Below the pieces are notes generated by a model. The model was not told the DNA's origin, did no database searches, and saw only the letters and a list, made by a program, of their open reading frames with translations. The translations under genes and the position numbers were made by a program. A stretch of DNA of 64,000 bases, taken from the NCBI RefSeq assembly GCF_036077095.1, contig NZ_CP107960.1:7874001-7938000 (forward strand). The letters are read 5' to 3'. Source of the stretch: Streptomyces sp. NBC_00376 (GTDB lineage Bacteria; Actinomycetota; Actinomycetes; Streptomycetales; Streptomycetaceae). This document shows, piece after piece, positions 1-8,290 of the stretch. The stretch's first letter is position 1. Every line of letters starts with the position of its first letter.

Positions 1-603
1 TCGCTGCGCGCCGTCGCACGGGAGCTCGGCATGGCGTCGTCCGCCCTCTACCGCTACTTCCCCAGCCGGGACGAGCTGCTCACCGCCCTGATCGTCGACG
101 CGTACGACTCCGTCGGTGCGGCCGCCGAGGCCGCCCACCGGGCCGCCGGCGCCGAGGCCGCCACCCACCTCGCCCGCTGGATCGCGGTCACCCGGGCCGT
201 GCGCGACTGGGCCCTCGCCCACCCCCACGAATACGCCCTGATCTACGGCTCGCCCGTGCCCGGCTACACCGCACCGCAGGCGACGATCGGCCCCGCCTCC
301 CGCGTCGGCCTCGTCCTGATCGCAGTGGTCGCGGACGCCCACCGCGCGGACGGACTGGCCCTGCCGACGCTCGCCGACGATCTGCGCGACGAGGCCGCGC
401 GGATGGTCACCGAGTTCGCCCCGGGCCTTCCCCCGGAGGCCGCCACCCCGCTGATCGCCGCCTGGGCGCAGCTGTTCGGGCTGATCTCCTTCGAGATCTT
501 CGGCCAGTTCAACCGGGTGGTGGAGGCCCGGGACGTCTTCTTCCGGGAAGCGGTCACCGAGATGGCCCGCGCGGTCGGCCTGCCCGTCGGCGGGAACGGC
601 TGA
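1..603 (+). CDS. TetR/AcrR-family transcriptional regulator (5' end outside window)
   Basis: The reading frame is open from base 1, so the gene starts upstream and only about 200 C-terminal residues are seen. The first visible residues are the recognition part of a TetR helix-turn-helix (L-R-A-V-A-R-E-L-G-M then A-L-Y-R-Y-F-P-S-R-D-E-L-L), where the YRYF-type motif is diagnostic of the family. The rest is a helical ligand-binding domain with an IYGSPVPGY motif as in WHG-type C-terminal domains. The family usually represses a neighbouring efflux or metabolic gene; the target is probably upstream, since the downstream genes form their own unit. The internal ATG at 31 lies inside the DNA-binding helix and is not the start. 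Confidence 0.85.
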   Translation, partial: SLRAVARELGMASSALYRYFPSRDELLTALIVDAYDSVGAAAEAAHRAAGAEAATHLARWIAVTRAVRDWALAHPHEYALIYGSPVPGYTAPQATIGPASRVGLVLIAVVADAHRADGLALPTLADDLRDEAARMVTEFAPGLPPEAATPLIAAWAQLFGLISFEIFGQFNRVVEARDVFFREAVTEMARAVGLPVGGNG

Positions 604-620
604 GGGCTCTCCCGTACGAC

Positions 621-638
621 GTACTCCCCGGGGAGTAC
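621..638. promoter_or_regulatory. Perfect 18-bp palindrome, candidate response-regulator operator
   Basis: GTACTCCCCGGGGAGTAC is a perfect palindrome about 60 bp upstream of the two-component operon. A related element lies at 9151-9168 in front of the ABC transporter operon. By position it is the best candidate for autoregulatory binding by the response regulator; this is inference. Confidence 0.5.
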
Positions 639-697
639 GGGTGAGCACCACGCCCGGCTGACGCCCCGGGCGCGGCCCGCGGTCTAGCGTGGCCGGC

Positions 698-1960
698 ATG
701 GAAGAGCAGCGCTCACACGGAAGCGGCGGTGGTCCCCCCTGGGCGCACGGCGAGCCGCCGCGGTGGCTGACCGGGGCGCCGGGGTGGTCCACCACCCGGC
801 TGGCCTGGCCGTCGACGATCCTGATCGGTGCCGTCGTCATGATCGGCTCGACCATCGCGGCCCGGGGGCAGATGGACGAGCGGGCCCCGCTGGACCTCTT
901 CGCGCGGCTGCTGCTCTTCCTGTCCGTGGCCGTGCTCCTGGTGCGCCACCGCCACCCCGTGGTGGCCGTCTTCGGCAGCTCGGCCGCAGCGATGATCTAT
1001 CTGGTGGCCGGCTATCCGTACGGGCCGGTCTTCCTGGCCGTCGCCGTGGGCTGCTTCAGCGCCGTGGTCTCGGGGCACCGGCGGGCCGCCTGGTCCGCCG
1101 TCGGCATGGTGTGGCTGGGGCACGTCCTGGTGGCGCACTGGCTCTACCGGTGGCTGCCGCCCTCGGACGACCATCCCGCCGCCTGGGGACAGGAACTGGG
1201 CATCGCCGCCTGGGTGGTGGCCATCATCGCCGCCGCCGAGTTCGTACGCGTACGCCGTGAGCAGTGGGCGGACCGGCAGGCGGAACGGGAGGCGGCGGAG
1301 CAGCGCCGGGCCGATGAGGAACGGCTGCGGATGGCGCGCGAACTCCATGACGTCCTGGCCCACAGCATCTCCGTCATCAACGTCCAGTCGAGCGTGGGAC
1401 TCGCGCTGCTGGACTCCGATCCGGAGCAGGCGCGTGCGGCGCTGACCACCATCAAGGCGGCCAGCAAGGAGGCGCTGGGCGAGGTGCGTCAGGTGCTCGA
1501 CACCCTGCGCACCCCCGGAGACGCCCCCAGGGCCCCGGCCCCCGGACTCGACCGGCTCCCCGAACTCGTCGAACAGGCGGCGAGCACCGGACTGACCGTC
1601 ACCGTCGAGACCGAGGGCGAACGGCCGGCCGTGCCGCCCGGCGCGGACCTCGCCGCCTTCCGTATCGTGCAGGAGGCGCTGACCAACGTGGTCCGGCACT
1701 CCGGATCGCGTACCGCGCGGGTCCGGATCGGCTACGGGCCCGGCCGCATCCGGCTCAGTATCGACGACGAAGGACCCGCCACCGGCGGCGACGCCGGAGG
1801 CAGCGGCAACGGGCTGGCGGGAATGCGGGAGCGGGCCGCCGCGCTCGGTGGCACGATCGAGGCGGGCCCCCGGGCCGACGGCGGCTTCCGGGTGCGCGCC
1901 GAGCTTCCACTGCCGTCCGGTGCGCCCGGCACGGCGGCACACGAGGAGGAGACACCGTGA
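698..1960 (+). CDS. Sensor histidine kinase, NarL/DesK type
   Basis: Membrane sensor kinase of about 420 residues that should autophosphorylate and pass phosphate to the response regulator encoded next. Several hydrophobic segments span roughly residues 35-185, followed by a short charged linker. A HisKA_3 dimerisation domain follows with RELHDVLAH (phospho-acceptor His near residue 217) and then an HATPase domain with FRIVQEALTNVVRHS, DDEGP and GNGLAGMRERA motifs. I chose ATG 698 because a TAGCGT -10-like box (685-690) sits 7 nt before it, fitting a leaderless transcript; GTG 689 overlaps that box. The stop overlaps the next gene by 4 nt (GTGA), indicating translational coupling. Confidence 0.9.
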   Translation: MEEQRSHGSGGGPPWAHGEPPRWLTGAPGWSTTRLAWPSTILIGAVVMIGSTIAARGQMDERAPLDLFARLLLFLSVAVLLVRHRHPVVAVFGSSAAAMIYLVAGYPYGPVFLAVAVGCFSAVVSGHRRAAWSAVGMVWLGHVLVAHWLYRWLPPSDDHPAAWGQELGIAAWVVAIIAAAEFVRVRREQWADRQAEREAAEQRRADEERLRMARELHDVLAHSISVINVQSSVGLALLDSDPEQARAALTTIKAASKEALGEVRQVLDTLRTPGDAPRAPAPGLDRLPELVEQAASTGLTVTVETEGERPAVPPGADLAAFRIVQEALTNVVRHSGSRTARVRIGYGPGRIRLSIDDEGPATGGDAGGSGNGLAGMRERAAALGGTIEAGPRADGGFRVRAELPLPSGAPGTAAHEEETP

Positions 1961-2622
1961 TCCGCGTACTGCTCGCCGACGACCAGTCGCTGGTCCGGGC
2001 GGGCTTCCGGGCCCTGCTCGACGCCCAGCCCGAAATCGAGGTGGCCGGGGAGGCCGCCGACGGTGCGGAAGCCGTGCGCCTGGTGGGCGAACTGCGGCCC
2101 GACATCGTGCTGATGGACATCCGGATGCCGCATCTGGACGGCCTCGCCGCGACCCGCGCCATCACCGGGGACGCCCGGCTGGACGACGTCCGGGTGGTCA
2201 TGCTCACCACCTTCGAGCTCGACGAGTACGTCTTCGAGGCGATCCGGTCCGGGGCCTCCGGCTTCCTCGTCAAGGACACCGAACCGGACGAACTGCTGCG
2301 CGCCGTACGGGCGGTGGTGGGCGGCGACGCGCTGCTCTCGCCGGGGGTCACCCGGCGCCTGATCGCCGAGTTCGCGGCCCGTTCCAAGGAACCCGCGGTA
2401 TCGACCGGGCTGGGCGAACTCACCGAACGGGAGCGGGAGGTGATGGCGCTCGTCGGGATAGGGCTCTCCAACGAGGAGATCGCCCGGCGCCTCGTCGTCA
2501 GCCCCCTCACCGCCAAGACCCACGTCAGCCGCACCATGGTGAAGCTGGGCGCCCGCGACCGGGCCCAGCTCGTCGTGCTCGCCTACGAGTCGGGGCTGGT
2601 GCGGCCGGGCTGGCTCGGCTGA
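1957..2622 (+). CDS. Response regulator, NarL/LuxR family
   Basis: Partner of the upstream kinase, 221 residues. The N-terminal receiver domain has the acidic pair D8/D9, phospho-acceptor D54 in the sequence VLMDIRMP, and a conserved lysine in FLVKD. The C-terminal LuxR-type helix-turn-helix begins with LTEREREVMALV and carries the usual SNEEIARRL and AKTHVSRTMVKLG elements. The start is a GTG overlapping the kinase stop and preceded by GAGGAGGAG. It likely activates or represses its own operon and the ABC transporter at 9.3-12.9 kb through the shared GTACTCCC-type palindromes (inference). Confidence 0.93.
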   Translation: MIRVLLADDQSLVRAGFRALLDAQPEIEVAGEAADGAEAVRLVGELRPDIVLMDIRMPHLDGLAATRAITGDARLDDVRVVMLTTFELDEYVFEAIRSGASGFLVKDTEPDELLRAVRAVVGGDALLSPGVTRRLIAEFAARSKEPAVSTGLGELTEREREVMALVGIGLSNEEIARRLVVSPLTAKTHVSRTMVKLGARDRAQLVVLAYESGLVRPGWLG

Positions 2623-2721
2623 GCCGGGCGCGGACGGCGCTCGCGGCAGCACACCGGCGCGGTGTCCGGCCGACGAGCAATCGCCCCGGCCGGACACCGC
2701 ACCGTCCCCCTCGCCCGGTGG

Positions 2722-4227
2722 TCAGTCCCGCACGGACACCTTCTGCGCGGGGGCCGTCGTCCCGGCCCCGGCCGCACGGTCCGTCTCCGACGAAGTGACC
2801 AGCACGGTGTGCTGTACGGGCCTTGGGCGTCGCAGGCCGGTGAGCGTGATCAGCAGCCCGGCGAACGCGACCGCGGTCACCACGGCCAGGCCGGGCCGGT
2901 AGCTGTCCAGGACCGCCTGGCGCGAACCGTCGCCGCTGCCGTGCGCCGTGATCACCGCGGTCACGACCGCCAGGAAGATCGCCCCGCCGACCTGGATCGA
3001 GGTGTTCAGCAGGCCCGACACCATGCCCTGCTCATCGTCGTCCACCCCGTTGGTGGCCTGGATGTTGAGCGAGGGGAAGGTCAGCGCGCAGGCCGCGCCG
3101 AGCAGCAGCATGGACGGCAGGATCACCACGGCGTACGACGGGGTGAGGGTGATCCGCAGGAAGAGTGCGTAGCCGATGACGAGGAACGTGAACCCGGTGG
3201 CGATGACGCGCGGTGTCCCGAACCGGTCCACCACATCACCGATCTTCGTGGAGGAGAGGGCGACCAGCACCCCAGCGGGCAGGAAGGCCAGCGCGGTCTC
3301 CAGCGCGGACCAGCCGAGCAGCGACTGCATGTACTGGGTCACCAGGAACTGGAAGCCCACGTAACTCCCGAAGAACGCCGCGGCGCCCAGCTGCGCCCTG
3401 ACCTGGCTCCCGGAGCGCAGCACCCCGAGGCGGATCAGCGGGTTCGCGGTGCGCCGCTCGATGGTGACGAAGACGGTGAGCAGTACGGCGACGGCGAGGA
3501 ACGACAGCAGGGTGCGGGCGGAGGTCCAGCCGGCCTCGGGCGCCTGCACGACCGTGAAGACCAGCAGCAGCATCGCGCCCGTGCCGGTGACGGCGCCCGG
3601 CAGGTCGTAGCCGCGGTGGGTGTCCTCGCGCTCGCTGTGCGGGATCAGCTTGAGACCCGCGACCAGGGCGATCAGGGCGATCGGGGCGGGCAGCAGCATC
3701 GTCCACCGCCAGGACAGCTGGGTGAGCAGGCCCGAGAGGACCAGGCCCATGGAGAATCCGGTGGCCGCGCAGGTGGTGTAGATGGACAGGGCGCGATTGC
3801 GCTGCGGGCCCTCCTTGAACGTGGTGGTGATGATGGAGAGCCCGGCCGGTGCGGTGAAGGCGGCGCTCAGTCCCTTGATGAAACGACTGGCGATCAGCAG
3901 CGGTCCGGAGTCGACGAAACCACCGAGCAGCGAGGCGAGGGCGAAGACACCGAGCGCGACGAGGAAGACCCGGCGCCTGCCCAGCAGATCGGCCGCCCGG
4001 CCACCGAGGAGCAGCAGCCCGCCGTAGCCGAGGATGTAGCCGCTGACGATCCACTGGAGGGTCGAAGTGGTCAGCCCGAGATCGTCGGCGATGGACGGCA
4101 GCGCGACGCCGACCATGGAGACGTCGAGGGCGTCCAGGAACATCGCGGCGCAGAGCACGAGGAGCGTGCCCCACAGGCGCGGGCTCCAACGCGCATGGGA
4201 ATCGGGGGCGTTGAGCGGAGTGGTCAT
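2722..4227 (-). CDS. MFS drug efflux transporter, DHA2 (14-TM) family
   Basis: Polytopic protein of 501 residues. The N-terminus has the DHA2 pattern LDALDVSMVGVALPSIADDLG followed by STLQWIVSGYILGYGGLLLLGGRAADLLGRR (motif A region). About fourteen hydrophobic segments run to a short polar tail. It should export a hydrophobic drug-like compound using the proton gradient. The start is the ATG opening M-T-T-P-L-N; longer upstream frames only read through the regulatory region. It diverges from a MarR gene across 87 bp containing two tandem palindromic elements, the usual repressor/efflux-pump arrangement. Confidence 0.9.
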   Translation of the reverse strand: MTTPLNAPDSHARWSPRLWGTLLVLCAAMFLDALDVSMVGVALPSIADDLGLTTSTLQWIVSGYILGYGGLLLLGGRAADLLGRRRVFLVALGVFALASLLGGFVDSGPLLIASRFIKGLSAAFTAPAGLSIITTTFKEGPQRNRALSIYTTCAATGFSMGLVLSGLLTQLSWRWTMLLPAPIALIALVAGLKLIPHSEREDTHRGYDLPGAVTGTGAMLLLVFTVVQAPEAGWTSARTLLSFLAVAVLLTVFVTIERRTANPLIRLGVLRSGSQVRAQLGAAAFFGSYVGFQFLVTQYMQSLLGWSALETALAFLPAGVLVALSSTKIGDVVDRFGTPRVIATGFTFLVIGYALFLRITLTPSYAVVILPSMLLLGAACALTFPSLNIQATNGVDDDEQGMVSGLLNTSIQVGGAIFLAVVTAVITAHGSGDGSRQAVLDSYRPGLAVVTAVAFAGLLITLTGLRRPRPVQHTVLVTSSETDRAAGAGTTAPAQKVSVRD

Positions 4228-4248
4228 GCGCAGCACAGTACATGCACA

Positions 4249-4276
4249 TGCATTGAATGCAAGTGCATTTAATGAC
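4249..4276. promoter_or_regulatory. Tandem palindromic operator for the MarR regulator
   Basis: TGCATTGAATGCA (4249-4261) is a palindrome around a central G, and TGCATTTAATGAC (4264-4276) is a near copy two bases further on. Both lie between the divergent MFS and MarR starts in a locally AT-rich stretch. The size and symmetry fit MarR-dimer binding sites, so the regulator probably represses both genes from here (inference). Confidence 0.6.
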
Positions 4277-4314
4277 GATGCAACAAAGGGTGTCGTCTCT
4301 GCTAACGTGCGGTC

Positions 4315-4716
4315 ATGGCAGCGAACAAGTCCGAGCGGGTGCTCGTCGACGAGTGGCGGGACATCCTCGCGCTGCATGCCAGGACTCTCTGCGAGCTCGA
4401 CCGCGAGTTGCACCGGCACGGCCTCGGCGCCAGCGATTTCGAGGTGCTCGACGTACTGGCGGAGGGGGCGTCCGAAGAGGGCGGCTGCGCCTATCGCATG
4501 CAGGAGCTGGCCTCCCGGGTCCACCTCAGCCAGAGCGCGCTGTCCCGCCTGGTGGCACGGCTGGAGAAGGACGACCTGGTGCGCCGGGGAATGTGCAGCG
4601 AGGACCGCCGGGGCGTCCAGGTGGAGCTGACGGCGAAGGGCCGGGAGCGCCACGCCGAGGTGAAGCCCCTGCAGAGGTCGGTGCTCGCCCGCATGCTCGA
4701 CGGGCCGGGGGAGTGA
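4315..4716 (+). CDS. MarR-family transcriptional regulator
   Basis: Protein of 133 residues with a winged helix: YRMQELASRVHLSQSALSRLVARLEKDDLVRR is the recognition region and CSEDRRGVQVELTAKGRE the wing, both typical of MarR. It starts with MAANKSERVL. A TAACGT -10-like box (4303-4308) lies 6 nt before the ATG, so the mRNA is probably leaderless. It likely represses the divergent DHA2 exporter and itself through the tandem TGCATT-type elements, with a small toxic ligand releasing repression (family knowledge). It is slightly shorter than the usual 140-150 residues, with a reduced C-terminal helix. Confidence 0.9.
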   Translation: MAANKSERVLVDEWRDILALHARTLCELDRELHRHGLGASDFEVLDVLAEGASEEGGCAYRMQELASRVHLSQSALSRLVARLEKDDLVRRGMCSEDRRGVQVELTAKGRERHAEVKPLQRSVLARMLDGPGE

Positions 4717-4827
4717 GCGCGACGCCGGACCGTTCCGGGGGAGTGGTGGGCATGGCGAAAGAACGTGCCGGGGGTGTGGGCGCGGCGAAGGAACGGGCCG
4801 CTGCGCCGGGCGTGTTGTCGGCCGCCG

Positions 4828-5625
4828 CTACGCCCCGGTCGCCGGCGTCCTTGGCGGTCCGGACCAGTTGATCGCGGAATTCTCGCGCCAGATCCGGGCG
4901 GGCTCCGGGTCGCCCGTCACGGTGACCGCGGCGAGCGGAAGCCGGTTCCAGAGCGTCAGGTAGAGCTCCTTGGCCGAGGCGGCCAACTCGCAGTCCACGA
5001 GCCCTTCTTCGGATCCTTCTTCGGGTGCTCCGTCCGTCCGTACGGCCCGTGGCGGCTCCTGAGAGAGGTGTACGGTCCAGCAGGCGTCGGCGTCCGTGGC
5101 GCGCATCCGGAGGGTGCGCGGCGCCGAGGTGCGTACCAGGCTCTTCGGGCGGGCGTGGAACCCGAGCAGCAACTCGTCGATCCCGTCCACCGCGAGGGCG
5201 GCCGGGACCGGCGACGGCCGTTCACCCAGGGCCGACTCCGCGTCCACCCGGTGGATCGTGGTCTCGTGCGCCTGGCGCCGGGCCCAGAAGGCCAGGGGCG
5301 ACGGCGCGGGCAGGAAGCTCCAGCACTCCAGCCCGGCCGGCGCGGCGTCCAGGGCGTCCACCAGGAGGCCGTGGCCCTCGCGGAACCAGTCGATCAGTTC
5401 CGGCCCGTCCAGATCGGGTTCCCCGTCGTCGGGGTGGTACGAGGTGTGGCCTTCGGCGACGAACGCGGTCGCCCAGCGGTGCACCATCCCGGTGTGCCGC
5501 AGCAGATCGCGCACCCGCCACTGAGGACAGGTCGGCACCGGGGCGCCGGTCCCCGCCCCCTGCGCGGCGGTCGCCAGCAACTGTCCTGCGGCGGCCAGGG
5601 ACTTGATGTGGTCCGCGATCTCCAT
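4828..5625 (-). CDS. Mycothiol-dependent maleylpyruvate isomerase-family protein
   Basis: Protein of 265 residues. The N-terminal DinB-like/MDMPI helical bundle has WRVRDLLRHTGMVHRWATAFV, a metal-ligand His region, and LAFWARRQAHETTIHRVDAE, typical of this actinobacterial family; a smaller C-terminal MDMPI domain follows. Characterised members use mycothiol and a bound divalent metal for isomerisation or thiol-transfer reactions; the substrate here is unknown. The start is the ATG opening M-E-I-A-D-H-I-K; the longer frame upstream has no family similarity. It stands alone between a MarR gene and an MFS gene. Confidence 0.8.
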   Translation of the reverse strand: MEIADHIKSLAAAGQLLATAAQGAGTGAPVPTCPQWRVRDLLRHTGMVHRWATAFVAEGHTSYHPDDGEPDLDGPELIDWFREGHGLLVDALDAAPAGLECWSFLPAPSPLAFWARRQAHETTIHRVDAESALGERPSPVPAALAVDGIDELLLGFHARPKSLVRTSAPRTLRMRATDADACWTVHLSQEPPRAVRTDGAPEEGSEEGLVDCELAASAKELYLTLWNRLPLAAVTVTGDPEPARIWRENSAINWSGPPRTPATGA

Positions 5626-5668
5626 GGCCCCGATTGTGTCAGCGGTCCGGGCTCCTGTCCCCACCGGA

Positions 5669-6892
5669 TCAGGCCGCCGGCGCATGGGTCGCGTTGCGTG
5701 CCCCGTACCCCAGCGCCGCGGCCGTGGTGGCCAGCAGCGCCACCGTGGTGAGGGCCACCGGGAGCGAGAACCAGTCGGTCAGGAAGCCGATCGCCGGCGG
5801 CCCGAGCAGCATCCCGCCGTAGCCGAGGGTCGACGCGGCGGCCACCCCGCCGGCCCCGGCCAGCTCACCGGCCCGGCCGACCGCGACCGGGAAGATGTTG
5901 GCCAGGCCGAGCCCGGTGACCGCGAAGCCCAGAAGGGCCGGCCACGTGCTGGGGGCGAGCGAACCGAGCAGCATCCCGACGGCGGCCGTCGCACCGCCCA
6001 GGACGAGGGTGCGGGTCTGGCCGAGCCGTTCGAGCAGGGCCGTGCCGCTGAGCCGGCCCGCCGTCATGGCCAGCGCGAACAAGGAGTAGCCGGCGGCCGC
6101 GACGCCGGGGTGGGCGTGCAGGTCCTGCTCCAGGTGGAGTGCGCCCCAGTCGGCCAGGGCGCCTTCACCGTAGGCGGTGCAGAGTGCGATCAGGCCGAAC
6201 AGGAGCACCAGTCGGCGGGTCCGCCCGCTCAGCCGCCGAGGCTCCTCGGTGCCCGGTGCCCGGACCGCGGGCCGGGGCGCCGGGTGACGCAGCAGCACCG
6301 GCCCGGCCACCGCGGTGACCAGGAGCCCGGCCCCGGTGAGGGCGAGGAGATGGGTGGCCGGGGAGAGGCCGCCCGCGACCAGCCCGCCGAGCCCGGCGCC
6401 GACCATGCCGCCGAGGCTGAAGGCGGCATGGAAGCCGGGCATCACGGGGCGCCTCAGCGCGGCGACCAGATCGACCGCGGCGCTGTTCATCGCCACGTTC
6501 ATCCCGCCGTACGCGGCACCGAAGACCAACAGGACCATGCCGAGCGCCGGGGCCGAACGCGTCTGTGCGGGAAGGGCGATGGCGAGGGAGAGCAGGACGC
6601 CGCAGGCCACGGTCACCGGATGGCTGCCGAAGCGCCGGCACAGCCGGCCGGTGAACACCATGGTCACCACGGCCCCGGCGGAGACCCCGAGCAGCGCGAG
6701 GCCCAGAGTGGCGGCGGAGGCGCCGGTCTGGTGCTTGATGGCCGGGATGCGGACCACCCAGCCGGCGAAGAGGAAGCCGTCGAGGGCGAAGAACACGGTC
6801 AGGGCGGTACGGAGGCGGGCCGACGGGGGTACGGCGGTGTTTCCGCCCGGTCCCCCCGGTAGGGCCGTCCGCAGTTTGTTTAGTTGCGGCAC
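5669..6892 (-). CDS. MFS transporter (YbjJ-like), GTG start, leaderless
   Basis: Protein of 407 residues with about 12 predicted membrane segments: an N-terminal FFALDGFLFAGWVVRIPAIK and a second-half RLVLLFGLIALCTAYGEGALADWGALHL. The pattern matches the YbjJ/fucose-permease-like MFS group. The start codon is GTG at 6892. On the minus strand a TTGCGT -35 (6923-6928), an 18-nt spacer and a TATGCT -10 (6899-6904) put transcription initiation at or next to the GTG, so the message should be leaderless. An inverted repeat overlaps the start, and a divergent ROK gene suggests sugar-responsive control. The substrate is not identifiable. Confidence 0.85.
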   Translation of the reverse strand: MPQLNKLRTALPGGPGGNTAVPPSARLRTALTVFFALDGFLFAGWVVRIPAIKHQTGASAATLGLALLGVSAGAVVTMVFTGRLCRRFGSHPVTVACGVLLSLAIALPAQTRSAPALGMVLLVFGAAYGGMNVAMNSAAVDLVAALRRPVMPGFHAAFSLGGMVGAGLGGLVAGGLSPATHLLALTGAGLLVTAVAGPVLLRHPAPRPAVRAPGTEEPRRLSGRTRRLVLLFGLIALCTAYGEGALADWGALHLEQDLHAHPGVAAAGYSLFALAMTAGRLSGTALLERLGQTRTLVLGGATAAVGMLLGSLAPSTWPALLGFAVTGLGLANIFPVAVGRAGELAGAGGVAAASTLGYGGMLLGPPAIGFLTDWFSLPVALTTVALLATTAAALGYGARNATHAPAA

Positions 6893-6897
6893 AAACT
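6873..6897. promoter_or_regulatory. Inverted repeat overlapping the MFS start, candidate ROK operator
   Basis: AGTTTGT (6873-6879) and ACAAACT (6891-6897) are perfect inverted arms separated by 11 nt. They span the leaderless start of the MFS gene and nearly touch its -10 box, so a bound regulator would block initiation. The element is AT-rich against its surroundings and about 100 bp from the ROK gene start. Confidence 0.55.
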
Positions 6898-7000
6898 AAG
6901 CATAGGGGCGCCGCGACAATGGACGCAAGACGGTCGGCAGGGGCGCAGCCGGGCCACCGGGGCGTCGGCCGTACCCCAGGACCGTGGGAGACTCGCCCCC

Positions 7001-8215
7001 ATGAACGGCAAGGTGTCCACCACCCGGACAAAGTTGGAGAGGGGCCGCAGCGCGCTCGGACCCGCACTGGAACTGGTCCATACCGGGCGTGCGCCCACCC
7101 GCTCCGTCCTCACCTCCGAGCTCGGGGTCACCCGGGCGACAGCCGGTGCGGTCGCCGCGGAACTGGAGGCGCTCGGCCTGATCCGGGTCGACTCCCGGCC
7201 CGGTTCCGCCGCCGGATCGCAGGGCCGCCCCTCGCACCGGCTGTCCGTCCGGGAGTCCGGTCCCGTCGCCATCGCCGCCCAGGTGCACGCCGACGGATTC
7301 CGCGCCGCGCTCGTCGGACTGGGCGGGCGGCTGGTGGCCACCGCTCCCGGCCGCGTCACCGTCACGGCGGACCCGGCCCAGGTCATCGGCGAAGTGGTCG
7401 ACGACTGTGCCCGGTTGCTGCGGGACAGCGGACTGCGCTGCGTCGGTGCGGGGCTCGCGGTGCCGTCGGCGGTCGCCGAACCGGAGGGCACCGCGCTCAA
7501 CCCGCTGCACATCGCCTGGCAGGCCGGCGCCCCGGTGAGCGAGATCTTCGCCGAATGCGTACGCGAAGCGGGCATCCCCGGACCGGCGTTCACCGGGAAC
7601 GACGTCAACCTCGCCGCGCTCGCCGAACACCGGCACGGCGCCGGCCGCGGCGCCCAGCACCTGCTCTGCGTGGCCACCGGCCACCGGGGAGTGGGCGGCG
7701 CGCTCGTCCTCGACGGCCGCCTGCACACCGGGAGTTCGGGACTCGCGCTGGAAGTGGGCCATCTCACGGTCAATCCCGAGGGGCGCCCCTGCCACTGCGG
7801 CGGGCGCGGCTGCCTGGACGTCGAGACCGACCCGCTGGCCTTCCTCGTCGCCGCCCGCCGCGAACCCGGCCCGGAGGAGTCGCTGCTCAAGCAGGCCGGT
7901 GACCTGCTGCGCACGGAGTACGAGGACGCCGCGGTGCGGGGTGCGGCCGAGGAGCTGATCGACCGGCTCGGCCTCGGGCTGGCCGGCCTGGTCAACATCC
8001 TCAACCCGGACCGCATCATCCTCGGCGGACTCCACCGCGCCCTGCTCGACGCGGACCCGGAGCGGCTGCGTGCGGTGGTCGCCGACCGCAGCCTGTGGGG
8101 ACGGAGCGGCAGCGTCCCCATCCTGCCGTGCACGCTCAACCACAACAGCCTGGTGGGTGCGGCCGAACTGGCCTGGCAGCCGGTGCTGGACGACCCGCTG
8201 GCCGCGCTGGCCTGA
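7001..8215 (+). CDS. ROK-family transcriptional regulator
   Basis: Protein of 404 residues. An N-terminal winged helix (LVHTGRAPTRSVLTSELGVTRATAGAVAAELEALGLI, roughly residues 25-60) is fused to a ROK/ASKHA sugar-kinase-like domain. The ROK zinc motif is seen as GHLTVNPEGRPCHCGGRGCLDVE near residues 252-275, with the three cysteines present. Such proteins bind sugars or sugar phosphates and usually repress sugar-uptake genes. I chose ATG 7001 (M-N-G-K) because the longer frame from 6884 has no HTH-like extension and overlaps the divergent promoter. The divergent MFS gene is the likely target. Confidence 0.88.
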   Translation: MNGKVSTTRTKLERGRSALGPALELVHTGRAPTRSVLTSELGVTRATAGAVAAELEALGLIRVDSRPGSAAGSQGRPSHRLSVRESGPVAIAAQVHADGFRAALVGLGGRLVATAPGRVTVTADPAQVIGEVVDDCARLLRDSGLRCVGAGLAVPSAVAEPEGTALNPLHIAWQAGAPVSEIFAECVREAGIPGPAFTGNDVNLAALAEHRHGAGRGAQHLLCVATGHRGVGGALVLDGRLHTGSSGLALEVGHLTVNPEGRPCHCGGRGCLDVETDPLAFLVAARREPGPEESLLKQAGDLLRTEYEDAAVRGAAEELIDRLGLGLAGLVNILNPDRIILGGLHRALLDADPERLRAVVADRSLWGRSGSVPILPCTLNHNSLVGAAELAWQPVLDDPLAALA

Positions 8216-8239
8216 CGGAAGGACGGCCGTCAGGGCCTC

Positions 8240-8284
8240 TCGTCCGGATCGGGCCGGGTCAGGGAGCCGGCCCGGTCCGGACGA
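8240..8284. terminator. Bidirectional terminator-like hairpin
   Basis: An 18-bp stem with one mismatch (arms 8240-8257 and 8267-8284, loop 9 nt) lies between the convergent ROK and small secreted protein genes. It has no long U tract, as is common in Streptomyces. Confidence 0.65.
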
Positions 8285-8290
8285 AAGGCT

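Noticed and set aside
2662..4272. Long plus-strand open frame of 536 codons
   Set aside because: It is the antisense shadow of the DHA2 transporter; composition is Gly/Arg/Gln-rich with no domain.
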